Below, one piece after another: positions 31,876-41,358 of a stretch of 52,243 nucleotides of DNA (the stretch's first letter is position 1; each line of letters begins with the position of its first letter). The position numbers and the translations under genes were made by a program. Source of the DNA: XYA12-FULL-58-9 sp001798605 (GTDB lineage Bacteria; Myxococcota; XYA12-FULL-58-9); contig DAINMX010000015.1 in the NCBI GenBank assembly GCA_036736205.1, forward strand, positions 1 through 52,243, read 5' to 3'. The notes under the pieces are model-generated. The model ran no database searches. It was not told the DNA's origin and was given only the letters and a program-made list of their open reading frames with translations.

Positions 31876-33297
31876 ATGCAAAAGGTTGATACCCACAGAA
31901 CTGAGGATCTCGCGCGCCAGGTGCGAGACCAGGCGCACGAGAGCAAGTCTGCCGACCAGAAGCTCGAAGACCTCATTCGCTTCATCAAGATGGATCGCAC
32001 CCATGCCGCGGAGCAGGTGCACGTCGAGGTGAAGAAGCTCAGTGAAGGTGCGAAGTCCAAACTGGTGGAGATGATCGCGGAGCAGCTTCGCGGCCAGATG
32101 CCGCCGCAGCTCGCCAAAGCGCTCGCAGATGGCAAGACAGAAGTCCTCGAGCGTTTGTTGCAGCGGCTGCTCAACAGTCTCGAACAACGCACCAGCAAGG
32201 CGCCGAGCGCCGATGCCGCGCGGGAGTTGGCCTCAGACAAATCAACACCGCAACAGGCGCTGCGCTGGACGCAATTTGTACAAAAGGTTCTGCATATTCC
32301 CAAGGCGCTGGTGCAGGGCCGTGCGGGATCTGCCACTCCCAGAGGTGAGGGGAGCACCCTCCTCGAGTTGCTCGGCTCTGGCAATCCGGCTGGCGCAGGA
32401 CTGCGTTCGCCCAAGTTGGTGCAGAGGGCCATCGGCGATCTCAGTCCTGGGCAGCGATCCGCCCTGATGATCGCGACCTTTGGGGAGAAGCTCGGCACTG
32501 AGCTCATGCGTCTCGGTATGCACGATCCCCTGCAATTCGTGCAGGCAGGTGCCATGCCCGACGGTCGCGCCGATTTGGCGAAAACCCTGAAGATGCCCCG
32601 TGCCCGCCTGATGGGATATTTGATGCGGGCGGAGCTGTTGAAGATAGGCCCCGGCAACAACGGCGAGATGGGTATTCGCCCCGAGCACCTAGATGCCCTG
32701 CGCCAAGCCGGTATCGCCATGCTTGGCAGTCTCACCGTGCTGCGTATCCTTTCACGCGAGGAGCTCTCCTACATCTTCAAGCTCCTGCGCCGAGCCAACG
32801 GTGGTTTCTCCAAAGCCGTGAAGGGAGGTCGCGGCCTCGTCAAGCGAGACCTCATACACTGGTCACGGGCGGCGTCACGGGGCCCGAGTGAGATCTTGCT
32901 TGCAGACGTAGGTGAGCGCGGACCGAGGTTCAACCATATGGACGCCCAGGAACTGATCCAGGCGTGGTACATGGAGAACCTCTTGTGGGAACAGCTCGCC
33001 AACGCCCGCCGTCATCGCCAGGAGCGCGAGCAACAAGAGCGCCGGGTGTCTCGTGATGATCAAGAGCGGCAGCAGCGTGATCAAGATGAGCGCGACGACG
33101 ACGATCCCGAGTGGCTCTACGATCTCGACGCCGAGCTCGAATATGACAGTGAGCGTACCGACAACCTCATGTGTTTTTGGATCACCGATTTCAGCATCGA
33201 CTCATCACAACCCACAGCCATGCGTCGAATGTACGTGTGCATCGACCCAGAGACCGGGGCGATTATTCCCCAGCACATTGAGGCGAGCCTGCAGTAG
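31876..33297 (+). CDS. Hypothetical protein, helical with acidic/Arg-rich segment
   Basis: The protein has 473 aa and no signal peptide or membrane helix. Residues 1-110 are charged helices (possible coiled coil, LARQVRDQAHESKSADQKLEDL). The middle (about 150-370) is a helical domain with IGDLSPGQRSALMIATFGEKLG. Residues 375-420 are a highly charged low-complexity run of Arg, Gln, Glu and Asp. The last 50 residues form a small beta-rich domain. No family is recognised. The plus-strand frame is preferred over a long minus-strand frame in the same place because its composition is protein-like and it has a stand-alone start after the repeat promoter region. Confidence 0.6.
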   Translation: MQKVDTHRTEDLARQVRDQAHESKSADQKLEDLIRFIKMDRTHAAEQVHVEVKKLSEGAKSKLVEMIAEQLRGQMPPQLAKALADGKTEVLERLLQRLLNSLEQRTSKAPSADAARELASDKSTPQQALRWTQFVQKVLHIPKALVQGRAGSATPRGEGSTLLELLGSGNPAGAGLRSPKLVQRAIGDLSPGQRSALMIATFGEKLGTELMRLGMHDPLQFVQAGAMPDGRADLAKTLKMPRARLMGYLMRAELLKIGPGNNGEMGIRPEHLDALRQAGIAMLGSLTVLRILSREELSYIFKLLRRANGGFSKAVKGGRGLVKRDLIHWSRAASRGPSEILLADVGERGPRFNHMDAQELIQAWYMENLLWEQLANARRHRQEREQQERRVSRDDQERQQRDQDERDDDDPEWLYDLDAELEYDSERTDNLMCFWITDFSIDSSQPTAMRRMYVCIDPETGAIIPQHIEASLQ

Positions 33298-33366
33298 CGC
33301 TCCCGCCCGTAGCAGACACGATAGGTGTGACTTGACGTCGTCCTCAAACCCGGGCAAGACCAGGGC

Positions 33367-34155
33367 ATGCCGACTCTGACGACGAAGACGCAGTCCATCC
33401 ACTATATCGACCATGGCGAGCGCGACACTCTGCTTCTGTTGCACGCCTTTCCCCTGAGCTCTGCGATGTGGAAACCCCAGATCCCTGCTTTGTCGGCGGT
33501 CAGCCGCGTTATCGCCCCGGACGCGAGAGGGTTTGGCGGCAGTCGACCGGTCGCCGATGCGGTGTTGACCATGGATACCATCGCCGATGATGCCAGAACG
33601 CTCATTGATGCCCTTGGCATCAGTCGCGTGGTGATTGGAGGCCTGTCGATGGGGGGCTATGGGGCGCTGGCTTTCTGGCGCCGCCATCGAGCCAAGGTTC
33701 GCGCGATGATTCTTGCAGATACACGGGCCACACCTGACAGCGACGAGGGTCGTACGGGCAGACATACCTTTGCCACCAAGACTCTCGAGCTTGGTGCCGA
33801 GTGGGTGGTGGAGCAGATGGCCTCCAAGCTGCAACGGTTGTCCCCCATCCCCGAAGTTGATCAAATGCTGCGCTCGATGATTCTCGCGACACAGCCCGAA
33901 GGCGTCGCCGCCGCTCAACGAGGAATGGCTGTCCGTCCCGACTCCACGGCGATGCTTGCGGAGATTGATTGCCCGGTGTTGGTCATTGTGGGTGCCGAGG
34001 ATTCGTTGGTGCCCCCCGTGCGCGCGAGAAAGATGGCCGATGCCATCCCCAACGCCCGGGTTGTCGAAATCGCCGGTGCCGGACACATCTCCAATCTCGA
34101 GCAACCCGAAGCCTTCAACGAAGCGGTGGTGGATTTCATTCGCAGTCTTGGTTGA
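33367..34155 (+). CDS. Alpha/beta-hydrolase
   Basis: This 262-aa protein is a complete single-domain alpha/beta-hydrolase. It has the oxyanion loop LLHAFPLSS, the nucleophile elbow GLSMGG with Ser94, a lid region, the acid in GAEDSLVPP and the catalytic His in AGAGHISNLE. It has no signal peptide, so it is cytoplasmic. It probably hydrolyses small esters or lactones (pimeloyl-ester/3-oxoadipate enol-lactonase-like family); substrate unknown. An 18-bp minisatellite follows the gene directly. Confidence 0.88.
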   Translation: MPTLTTKTQSIHYIDHGERDTLLLLHAFPLSSAMWKPQIPALSAVSRVIAPDARGFGGSRPVADAVLTMDTIADDARTLIDALGISRVVIGGLSMGGYGALAFWRRHRAKVRAMILADTRATPDSDEGRTGRHTFATKTLELGAEWVVEQMASKLQRLSPIPEVDQMLRSMILATQPEGVAAAQRGMAVRPDSTAMLAEIDCPVLVIVGAEDSLVPPVRARKMADAIPNARVVEIAGAGHISNLEQPEAFNEAVVDFIRSLG

Positions 34156-34160
34156 CGAGA

Positions 34161-34245
34161 GTGCGCTTACCACCGTGGGTGCGCTTGCCGTCGTGGGTGC
34201 GCTTGCCATTGTGGGCGCGCCACCGAGGGCGCGCTTGCCACGGGG
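34161..34245. repeat. 18-bp minisatellite, three clear units plus decayed copies
   Basis: Three 18-bp units of GTGCGCTT(A/G)CC..., at 34161, 34179 and 34197, are followed by degenerate copies up to about 34245. The array fills the space between the hydrolase stop and the ABC ATPase start. It keeps an upstream open frame without stops, which is why a longer ATPase start would look possible. Confidence 0.88.
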
Positions 34246-34300
34246 TTTGCTGGCGCATCGCTCGATCGGTCGTTGCGTTTTGAAGCGTCTGAGGTGTCTG

Positions 34301-35047
34301 ATGGATCGCGTGGCACTCATCGAAAATCTCGATTTCCGTTACCGTGCCGAGCAACCACTTGCGCTCGTCGGCGTGCATCTCGAGTTGTTTCGCGGTCAAC
34401 GTTGTCTGGTGGTTGGGGCGAACGGTGCGGGCAAGAGCACACTCCTGAAAGTGCTCGCTGGGCGGCACATGGTGGCCGAAGATCGAGTGCGGATTCTCGA
34501 TCGTCCGGCGTTTCACGATACCTCCCTGGTGCGTGATGTCAGCTACGTTGGTGGGCGGTTCGAGTTTAACGTCGACATGGCAGTGGGGGAGATCTTGACC
34601 CGTCGGCCCGCCGTCGACCCACGAAGGCGCCAGCAACTCATCGACATACTCGAGGTGCAAGATGATTGGCACATGCATTGGGTCTCCGACGGCCAGAGAC
34701 GACGAGTGCATCTGCTACTGTCGCTCGAGCAGCACCGACAAGTGTTGTTGCTTGATGAGGTGACCACAGATCTCGATGTGGTGGTGCGCGCCAACTTGTT
34801 GTCATTCCTGCGCGCTGAGTGTGAGGAGCAGGGCACAGCCATCCTTTACGCCACGCACATTTTTGATGGCCTCGAAGACTGGGCTACGGACATTGCTCTG
34901 TTGGAGCGCGGGGAGGTGGTGTTGGCCGAGCCGTTGGCCGAACTCGATGCCCTCGTCGAGCTGCATCAGAGCGGCATGTCGAGCCCCCTGTATCGTTTGG
35001 TAGAGCGATGGATCCGCTTTGGCTTTGCATACCCGACCAGGACTTAG
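34301..35047 (+). CDS. CAF16-like ABC ATPase
   Basis: This 248-aa protein is an ABC nucleotide-binding domain with Walker A GANGAGKST (39-47), a divergent signature SDGQRRR (129), Walker B VLLLDE (148-153) followed by VTTDLDV, and the switch His in YATHIFDGLEDW. The VTxDLDV after Walker B and the ATHIFDGLE end are typical of CAF16/ABCI-type soluble ABC proteins, not of transport subunits. No membrane partner gene is near. Start 34301 has GAGG 6 nt upstream. Role unknown; in yeast the homologue associates with transcription regulators. Confidence 0.85.
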   Translation: MDRVALIENLDFRYRAEQPLALVGVHLELFRGQRCLVVGANGAGKSTLLKVLAGRHMVAEDRVRILDRPAFHDTSLVRDVSYVGGRFEFNVDMAVGEILTRRPAVDPRRRQQLIDILEVQDDWHMHWVSDGQRRRVHLLLSLEQHRQVLLLDEVTTDLDVVVRANLLSFLRAECEEQGTAILYATHIFDGLEDWATDIALLERGEVVLAEPLAELDALVELHQSGMSSPLYRLVERWIRFGFAYPTRT

Positions 35048-35060
35048 ACAGTCGAGACAG

Positions 35061-35086
35061 ACAGCGCCCCACGACAGCGCCCCACG
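35061..35086. repeat. 13-bp tandem duplication
   Basis: Two perfect copies of ACAGCGCCCCACG lie in the 108-nt space before the CAP-domain lipoprotein gene, in its promoter or leader. Unlike most arrays here the unit is not a multiple of 3. Confidence 0.85.
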
Positions 35087-35155
35087 ACTCGACAGACAGC
35101 CCGCAAAATGTCATGGTGCGCCGCAATCGGTCTGTGGGCCAGTTAGGCGGGAATC

Positions 35156-36838
35156 ATGCGAAAAGCGTCGTGGATGTGTTTGGGGTTGTATGTTGTGCTG
35201 GCCGGTTTCGCCGGGTGTGGTGACGAAGTGGCGACTCCTCCAGGTGCAGACCCGAAACCCAAAGATCCCAATGCCCTCGATGCGCTGAATGATTACCGGG
35301 AGATGATGGGTTTGTCCGTGGTGGTCGAGAATGCCAAGCTCGTTCAGGCGTCACAGAATCACGTCGACTATTTTCTCACCAACGTCGGCGTCAACGAGAC
35401 CTGTGCCGGCGAAGGCATCTCTCCTCACGACGAGGTTTCCGGTTGCCCAGGGTTCACCGGCGAAGGGCCGGGAGAGCGAACCGGTTATGCTGGATACTCA
35501 GGCGCGGGAGTTGCCGAGTGCATGTCTTTCGTCAACGATGGCCCTCAGGCCATCTACGGTTGGCTGGCAACGGTCTATCACCGCCTTTGCATTGCCTCGC
35601 CGGAGATCTTCGAAATGGGTTTTGCCAAGGGCGAACGGTCCGAAGGCAACGTCAAGGTTGACGTCATTGAGGTGGGCCTGGCCTCATCCGCCGACCCGTC
35701 TCACATCGCCCGATGGCCGGTTCCCGATGCCATGGATGTGCCCAAGTCTTGGGACGGTCTCGAGAATCCATTGCCACCCACGCCACCCGATGGATACCCC
35801 TCAGGACCCATTGTCAGCGTCATCTATCCACCCGCCGACGATGCCAACATTTCCGACGCCACCATTTCCGACCACACCGGCGACGTCGCGAGTTATTTTC
35901 TCAGTCCTGAGATTGATCCAAATCTCGCATATACCAACGCCTACTTCGTTTACTCCCACAAGCCTTTGACCGAGCGTCGCACCTACACCGTGGAATTCAC
36001 CGGCACCCGCGGTGGGAGTGCTTGGAACGACTCCTGGTCTTTTTACGTTCCCTGTGAACGCTCCATGCCCAAAGATGGCAAGGCCTGCAATGGCAACACG
36101 CTGTTGAGCTGCGACATGAGTGAGCCGTTCGATACCGATTGTGCTGAACAGTTTTGCATCGATTATCCGGGCGGTGCCCGCTGCGTCGATGAAGTGGTCA
36201 CCTGCAATCAAGCCGACGGCGAGTTCATCGGTTGCATCGACAACGGTCTTGTCTATTGCCTGGGCGGCTACCAACTGGTCGAGCGTGACTGTGGCATTGA
36301 CACCTGCATTCCCGATGGACCGCACGGCCCGACGTGTGCGTCCGTGCCGATCACCACCTGCGCCTCGGTCGAGCAAGACAAGCTGCGTTGCGAAGGTGAT
36401 CTGTTGGTCTATTGTGAGCTCGGCTACCTTCAACACCGCGATTGCACCGACGAGAGCCTGTTCTGCCAAGTTAACAGCACCGGTGACAACGGCTTCTGCG
36501 CCGCGTCGCAAGCTCCTTGCTCGGCCGGACGCTGCGCGGGGGACGTTCCCATCGATTGCCGCTATGGCTGGCAGGTCGCGGAGCCCATTTGCCCGACGGG
36601 TACTTGCGCGGTCCTCGGCAATAACGCCAGCTGCCGACTTCCGCCTTGCGAAGATGGGGACGATAACGACAATGACGGATGGACCGATGATGCGGACCCC
36701 GACTGCGCTGGCGGCGATGACGAGGTCGGTTTTGGTGTCACCGAGTGCAACGACGACGTCAACAACGACACCGACGAGGAAAAAGACAGCGCAGATCCAG
36801 AATGCAGCGACGCTTCTGACAACGACGAGTCAGCCTAG
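35156..36838 (+). CDS. CAP/SCP-domain lipoprotein with Cys-rich repeats and an Asp-rich tail
   Basis: This 560-aa protein has a lipoprotein signal (LAGFAGC, Cys21). A CAP/SCP-like domain (about 40-185) has LNDYREMMGL, ASQNHVDYFL and EMGFAKGE. A beta-sandwich region comes next (about 220-305, ending WNDSWSFYVPCE). At least four Cys-rich repeats of about 45 residues follow (each with a G..L..C pattern such as GNTLLSCD and GLVYCLGGYQ). The C-terminus is Asp/Asn-rich (DGDDNDNDGWTDDADPDC), similar to calcium-binding thrombospondin-type repeats. It should sit on the outer surface; a role in adhesion or self-recognition is only a guess. It ends 4 nt inside the convergent RluA-family gene. Confidence 0.78.
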   Translation: MRKASWMCLGLYVVLAGFAGCGDEVATPPGADPKPKDPNALDALNDYREMMGLSVVVENAKLVQASQNHVDYFLTNVGVNETCAGEGISPHDEVSGCPGFTGEGPGERTGYAGYSGAGVAECMSFVNDGPQAIYGWLATVYHRLCIASPEIFEMGFAKGERSEGNVKVDVIEVGLASSADPSHIARWPVPDAMDVPKSWDGLENPLPPTPPDGYPSGPIVSVIYPPADDANISDATISDHTGDVASYFLSPEIDPNLAYTNAYFVYSHKPLTERRTYTVEFTGTRGGSAWNDSWSFYVPCERSMPKDGKACNGNTLLSCDMSEPFDTDCAEQFCIDYPGGARCVDEVVTCNQADGEFIGCIDNGLVYCLGGYQLVERDCGIDTCIPDGPHGPTCASVPITTCASVEQDKLRCEGDLLVYCELGYLQHRDCTDESLFCQVNSTGDNGFCAASQAPCSAGRCAGDVPIDCRYGWQVAEPICPTGTCAVLGNNASCRLPPCEDGDDNDNDGWTDDADPDCAGGDDEVGFGVTECNDDVNNDTDEEKDSADPECSDASDNDESA

Positions 36839-37749
36839 CAGTGTTTGAGCCAATCCTCGAGTTCAGCAGGTAGATCAGCGTTAACGCAGGTTCGCTCGCC
36901 GTTTTCAGGTGCCCTGAAGGTGAGCTGGTGTGCGTGGAGAAAATGCCGCGGTGTTGGTCGCGACGTCTTTGGGCCATAGAGCTCATCTCCAGCGATCGGG
37001 TGACCGATGGCTGCAAGGTGAGCTCGGATTTGATGGCGGGCACCGCGACTGATTTCCACTTCTAGCAGCGTGAAGCCGTCGCGAGCTTCGCGCGCACGGT
37101 AACGGGTCGTGGCGGGTCGAGCATGCAACCGTTTTGCCTCTGCGGTGCTGTCCGCGGTGACCATGCGGTTCTGTCGTCCCGGGGCGTGGGCGATGGGGAG
37201 ATCAATGTTGCCTTCGCCCTCGAGTCTGCCATGCACCAAGGTGATGTAGCCCTTTTCAATGGCACCGGTCTCTTGTTGATCCAGGAGATGGCCGAATGCA
37301 GCGTGTGTCTTAGCCACCAACAACAAACCCGAGGTTTCATTGTCGAGTCGGTGCAGCAGGCCGCACTCGCGATTTCGACCGATGTTGCGAAGTTCTGGAT
37401 AGCGGGCCACCAACGCACATGCCAGGCAGTGATGGTCTCCTGGGAAGGCCGGCAGACACGGTAGGGGGGCAGATTTGTTCACCACAATGTACGAGGTGGA
37501 TTCGCGCTCGATGGACAATGGGATGTCAGGATTGGGGCACGGCAAGCGCTCGGCTTCAAAGGCTGGCAGATCAACAACGACTTTGTCGTCTTTGCGAAGC
37601 GTGCGGTGCCGCACGACCCTTGTGCCGTTGACGGACACCCGACCCGATCGTATTAGCGCGCGCACGGCGCCGGCTGTGAAACCAGACAGTCGCTGTCGCA
37701 ACAGCCGATCGAGGCGGATGCTGGCGGTCGTTATCCAGAGTTCGCCCAT
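36835..37749 (-). CDS. RluA-family pseudouridine synthase
   Basis: This 304-aa enzyme has an S4 RNA-binding domain (10-65, ALIRSGRVSVNG) followed by the RluA catalytic domain with HRLDNETSGLLL (catalytic Asp136), the KGYITLVHG strand and the RGARHQIRAHLAAIGHP motif near the C-terminus. It converts uridine to pseudouridine in rRNA or tRNA; the exact site is not readable. Last gene of a three-gene minus-strand operon: it starts 2 nt after the YgiQ stop. Confidence 0.92.
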   Translation of the reverse strand: MGELWITTASIRLDRLLRQRLSGFTAGAVRALIRSGRVSVNGTRVVRHRTLRKDDKVVVDLPAFEAERLPCPNPDIPLSIERESTSYIVVNKSAPLPCLPAFPGDHHCLACALVARYPELRNIGRNRECGLLHRLDNETSGLLLVAKTHAAFGHLLDQQETGAIEKGYITLVHGRLEGEGNIDLPIAHAPGRQNRMVTADSTAEAKRLHARPATTRYRAREARDGFTLLEVEISRGARHQIRAHLAAIGHPIAGDELYGPKTSRPTPRHFLHAHQLTFRAPENGERTCVNADLPAELEDWLKHC

Positions 37750-37751
37750 GG

Positions 37752-39629
37752 TTAGTGATGCCGGCCTTTGCCGCCGGTGTTGTCTGAAAGGCCCGGCGGA
37801 ACCAGATGCTCAGGACCGTGGCCGATGAGGTCAAGACGCCCCATCTTCACCAGGGCCTCGCGAATCAGGGGCCAGCCTTTGCTGTCGTGATAACGCAACA
37901 ACGCCATGTGCAAACGGCGTTGGCGACCGCCACGGGCGGTGGTGACAGTCTTGGGACGTGTGAGCGGCGTCCGCGGATCGAGTCCGGTGTGGTACATGGT
38001 TGTCGCGGCAGTCATCGGCGACGGCAGGAAGGACTGTACCTGATCGACCTGCAGATCTTGGCGTTTGAGCCACAGGGCCAGATGCAGCATGTCTTCGTCG
38101 GTGGTGCCGGGATGGGCGGCGATGAAATAGGGGACCAAGAATTGCTTTCTGCCGGCGCGTCGCGACGCCTGCAGGAACATCTCCGCGAAATGGTCGTAGG
38201 TTGCGATGCCGGGCTTGCGCATCATGTCTAGGGGCCCGGCCTCGCTGTGCTCTGGCGCAATCTTTAGGCGGCCACCGGTATGGTGCTCTGCGAGCTCGGC
38301 AATCCATTTGGGTGAGCGTACCGCAACGTCGAAGCGGACACCCGACGCGACCAGCACCTTCTTGATGCCGGAAACCTCCCGCGCTCGGCGATAAAGACTC
38401 AGCAACCGGGAATGGTCAGTCTCGAGGTTTTTGCAGATCTTTGGCCAAAGGCAGGAGGGCCTGCGGCATACGCCTTGAATGTCTGGATCTCTGCACCCCA
38501 TGTGGAACATGTTTGCGGTGGGGCCGCCGAGGTCAGAGATGACGCCGGCAAAACCAGGCGTGCGGTCACGGACCTCCTCGAGCTCGCGCAGCACGGAAGC
38601 CTCGGAGCGGCTCTGTACCACCGCTCCCTCGTGGGCAAACAGCGAACAAAAGGAACAACCGCCAAAGCAGCCACGCATAATGGTGACAGAGCTTCGGATC
38701 ATGTCGTAGGCCGGGATCTTCGCCTTACCATAAGATAGGTGTGGCCTGCGGCTGTAGTCGAGCTCGTAGATCGTATCGAGCTCGGCCGTGGATAGGGGCA
38801 AGGGCGGCGGATTGACCCACAACAATCGGTCACCGTGGGCCTGCACCAGCGCTCGGGCATTGCCTGGGTTGGACTCGAGCTCGATGAGGCGGCTCGCGTG
38901 CGCAAACGAGACGGGATTGTTGCAGACGTCCTCGTAGCTCGGCATGCGGATGAAGCTCGGTTCCTTGCGGTAGGCCAAGGAAGCGTTTGGCAAAGTGCCA
39001 TCGATCTCGAAGACATCAGGCAATGGTTCACGCAATGCCCGCGCGCTGCCACGAACCTGTTTGATCTCCGCAATCGGAGTGCCCGCTGACAACTGCCTTG
39101 CCACCTCGAGCACGGCTCTTTCGGCATTGCCGTACAGGAGCAGGTCCGCCTTGGCATCGAAGAGGATCGAGCGCCGTACCTTGTCGCTCCAATAATCGTA
39201 ATGGGCGAAGCGGCGCAGAGACGCTTCGATACCTCCAAGCACCACGGGGATATCACGAAAAGCCTCGCGACAACGTTGTGCGTAGACCAGCACAGCACGG
39301 TCAGGACGTTTGTCGGCAGCACCGTCAGGTGAGTAAGCGTCGTCGGATCGTATGCGTCGCTCGCTGGTGTAGTGGTTGACCATCGAGTCGAGGTTGCCCG
39401 CAGTCACGCCAAAGAAGAGCTTCGGTTTTCCAAGGGTGATGAATGCTTCGGCACTGTGCCAATCGGGCTGCGCGATGATGCCAACGCGATAGCCATGGGC
39501 GAGAAGAACTCTGCCGATGACTGCGGCACCAAAGCTCGGATGATCTACGTACGCGTCACCGGTTACCAAGACGACGTCACAGGCGTCCCAACCAAGCACG
39601 TCCATCTCGTCGCGGCTCATCGGCAACAT
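37752..39629 (-). CDS. ygiQ: YgiQ family radical SAM protein (UPF0313)
   Basis: The protein has about 625 aa. The N-terminus has LPMSRDEMDVLGWDACDVVLVTGD and AYVDHPSFGAAVIGRVLLAHG, a UPF0313 hallmark. The radical SAM cluster motif is RGCFGGCSFCSL (CxxxCxxC). Further family motifs are APEHSEAGPLDMMRKPG and QVQSFLPSPMTAATTMYHTG. Function of the family is not established. ATG 39629 has GAGG 5 nt upstream; the frame extends to 39701 but the extra residues are Pro/Ser-rich and not conserved-looking. Second gene of the operon. Confidence 0.93.
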   Translation of the reverse strand: MLPMSRDEMDVLGWDACDVVLVTGDAYVDHPSFGAAVIGRVLLAHGYRVGIIAQPDWHSAEAFITLGKPKLFFGVTAGNLDSMVNHYTSERRIRSDDAYSPDGAADKRPDRAVLVYAQRCREAFRDIPVVLGGIEASLRRFAHYDYWSDKVRRSILFDAKADLLLYGNAERAVLEVARQLSAGTPIAEIKQVRGSARALREPLPDVFEIDGTLPNASLAYRKEPSFIRMPSYEDVCNNPVSFAHASRLIELESNPGNARALVQAHGDRLLWVNPPPLPLSTAELDTIYELDYSRRPHLSYGKAKIPAYDMIRSSVTIMRGCFGGCSFCSLFAHEGAVVQSRSEASVLRELEEVRDRTPGFAGVISDLGGPTANMFHMGCRDPDIQGVCRRPSCLWPKICKNLETDHSRLLSLYRRAREVSGIKKVLVASGVRFDVAVRSPKWIAELAEHHTGGRLKIAPEHSEAGPLDMMRKPGIATYDHFAEMFLQASRRAGRKQFLVPYFIAAHPGTTDEDMLHLALWLKRQDLQVDQVQSFLPSPMTAATTMYHTGLDPRTPLTRPKTVTTARGGRQRRLHMALLRYHDSKGWPLIREALVKMGRLDLIGHGPEHLVPPGLSDNTGGKGRHH

Positions 39630-39732
39630 CTTGGCCTCTAAGGGCGAGGGGCCAGGTCGCAACGGTGAAGGGCTTGGGTGCATCGAGAGGAGTTGTAGCA
39701 CCCCTGGGCTGGGTGTCCAGGTGGTGTCTGGG

Positions 39733-41358
39733 TCAAAGAAAGCAGAGGTGGTTGGCCTTCATTGGCGAGCGCAGACCGCCAATGATACTGCGCACGGCGG
39801 CGCTTTTGAAAAAATGATGATCCAACCAACGTCGTGCTTCGGTACGCGGGTGACCCTCGCCGCAATAGAAGTCGACGTAGAGCGACAGCTCGGTGTCGGC
39901 GTGGAAGGGCTCGACGCGGGTGATGCCAAAGCGGCTGGGTTTGCGATGCATGGGGCTGCCACGGGGAAGATTGAGCAACGCCGCGTTGATGGCGGAAATG
40001 TTCTGCACCTGATCTTCGACCAAGGCGAGTGTTTGCTCGCGGTCGGCGTCAGTCTCGCTCGGAAAACCAAACAGAAGATACACGCAGTTGCGGATGCCAG
40101 CGGCAGCCGTGGTGTGAAGAACCTCGCGGGCGAGCTCGGGCGTGTGACCCTTGCCCATCAACTGCAGCAGGCGGTGTGATGCACTTTCGACGCCGAGCTG
40201 CAACATGGCACAACCGCCGGACGCGAGTCGTCCGACAAAGTCGGCGTCGGCGAACTCTTCCTCCACTCGCACGAAGCCGTGCCACGACAATGGCAGAGCA
40301 TTTTTGGAAATGCAGTCGGACAAGCGCGCGAGGTGGGACGGAGGCAGTGCTGAATCGGTGAGGTGGAGCATGGCACCGTTGGGGAAACGCTCTGCCACCG
40401 CGTGTAACCATCCGTCGAGGCCGTCAAAGCTCGTGGGACATCGCGCCGCATGCAGATGATCGGGACAGAATGTGCAGCGCCGCCAATAGCATCCGCGGCC
40501 CAAGGCGGCGGGGACGATGGGCATGGGTGCGAGGTAGTCATCCCAATCCCCCTCATCGAGAGCGATGGACAAGGGCGCCATGGTTGCAGCATGGGCGACA
40601 GACTCTGTCGATATTTCAGTCTGGGTTAGCTCTGAGGCGAGCTCTGCGAGGTCGGCGTCATCCCCAGCGACAATGCGATGGAACAGGGTGAATGGTTGAC
40701 CTTGTGTCGATATGTCCACGGCGCGCCAACAGGCGACCAGAGGGCCGCCGAGGATGCGTGGCACATTGGGCAGATGCCGCTCGAGGAGATATGCCAAGCG
40801 GAATGCCGCGGGGGCTTGTTGTTGGAAGGTGAGCGAGACGCCGATGATGTTGGCACCAGAGTCAGCGAGCTTCGGGATGAGCTCGCTGGTGAAGTAGTCA
40901 TCAAAGGGTCCCGCTGATTCTGCCATTTGTTTGAGCCAGGCTGATGATTCTGGACGCAGGTAAGACTCGTTGCTGGCAATCTGCGCGACTCCCAGTTTGA
41001 AAGTGGGGTGCAGCCGAGCGGCCAAACCAATCAGGTTCTCGAAATGGCCGATGGCCGAGGTGTAGGCTTGTCGATCTTGGTAGGTCGCCGGCTTTCTTAG
41101 GGCAGGAGGTTGTGAGGTCAGGGTCCGGACCGCACGGCGGTAGGCAAGGAGCTTTCCGGGTGTGTCGCCCAAGGTTTCTGCTGAAAGCAGAGCCTTGGCG
41201 AGGTTGTCCGGCGACAGCATGAACCGGTGCCAGGCCATGGAACCGTCGATGGAGCGTGTCTCCACCCCCAGTCGGCGCAAGAGCTCTGCCGCCGCGGCGG
41301 CGGAGAGCCCAGGCTCACAGGGCTTCGTTGGGGGTGGTGTGACAAGATACAACTGCAT
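39733..41358 (-). CDS. B12-binding-type radical SAM protein
   Basis: The protein has 541 aa. The N-terminal ~240 residues look like a cobalamin-binding-type fold (ANIIGVSLTFQQQ, then HLPNVPRILGGPLVA) but lack an obvious DxHxxG motif. The radical SAM core begins with GRGCYWRRCTFCPDH (CxxxCxxC) and continues with a TIM-barrel-like set (LHLTDSALPPSHLARL, GVESASHRLLQLMGKG, YLLFGFPSET). This is the architecture of B12-dependent radical SAM methylases and methylthiotransferase-like enzymes. Substrate unknown. First gene of the operon with ygiQ (31 nt) and the RluA-family gene. Confidence 0.82.
   Translation of the reverse strand: MQLYLVTPPPTKPCEPGLSAAAAAELLRRLGVETRSIDGSMAWHRFMLSPDNLAKALLSAETLGDTPGKLLAYRRAVRTLTSQPPALRKPATYQDRQAYTSAIGHFENLIGLAARLHPTFKLGVAQIASNESYLRPESSAWLKQMAESAGPFDDYFTSELIPKLADSGANIIGVSLTFQQQAPAAFRLAYLLERHLPNVPRILGGPLVACWRAVDISTQGQPFTLFHRIVAGDDADLAELASELTQTEISTESVAHAATMAPLSIALDEGDWDDYLAPMPIVPAALGRGCYWRRCTFCPDHLHAARCPTSFDGLDGWLHAVAERFPNGAMLHLTDSALPPSHLARLSDCISKNALPLSWHGFVRVEEEFADADFVGRLASGGCAMLQLGVESASHRLLQLMGKGHTPELAREVLHTTAAAGIRNCVYLLFGFPSETDADREQTLALVEDQVQNISAINAALLNLPRGSPMHRKPSRFGITRVEPFHADTELSLYVDFYCGEGHPRTEARRWLDHHFFKSAAVRSIIGGLRSPMKANHLCFL

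Noticed and set aside
31521..32735. 404-residue open frame on the minus strand
   Set aside because: It is rich in Arg, Ser and Cys without domain character and overlaps the plus-strand 473-residue gene, whose composition is protein-like.
33205..34320. 371-residue open frame on the minus strand
   Set aside because: It is the complement of the clear alpha/beta-hydrolase; His/Arg/Gly-rich and stop-free only because of codon bias and the 18-bp repeat.
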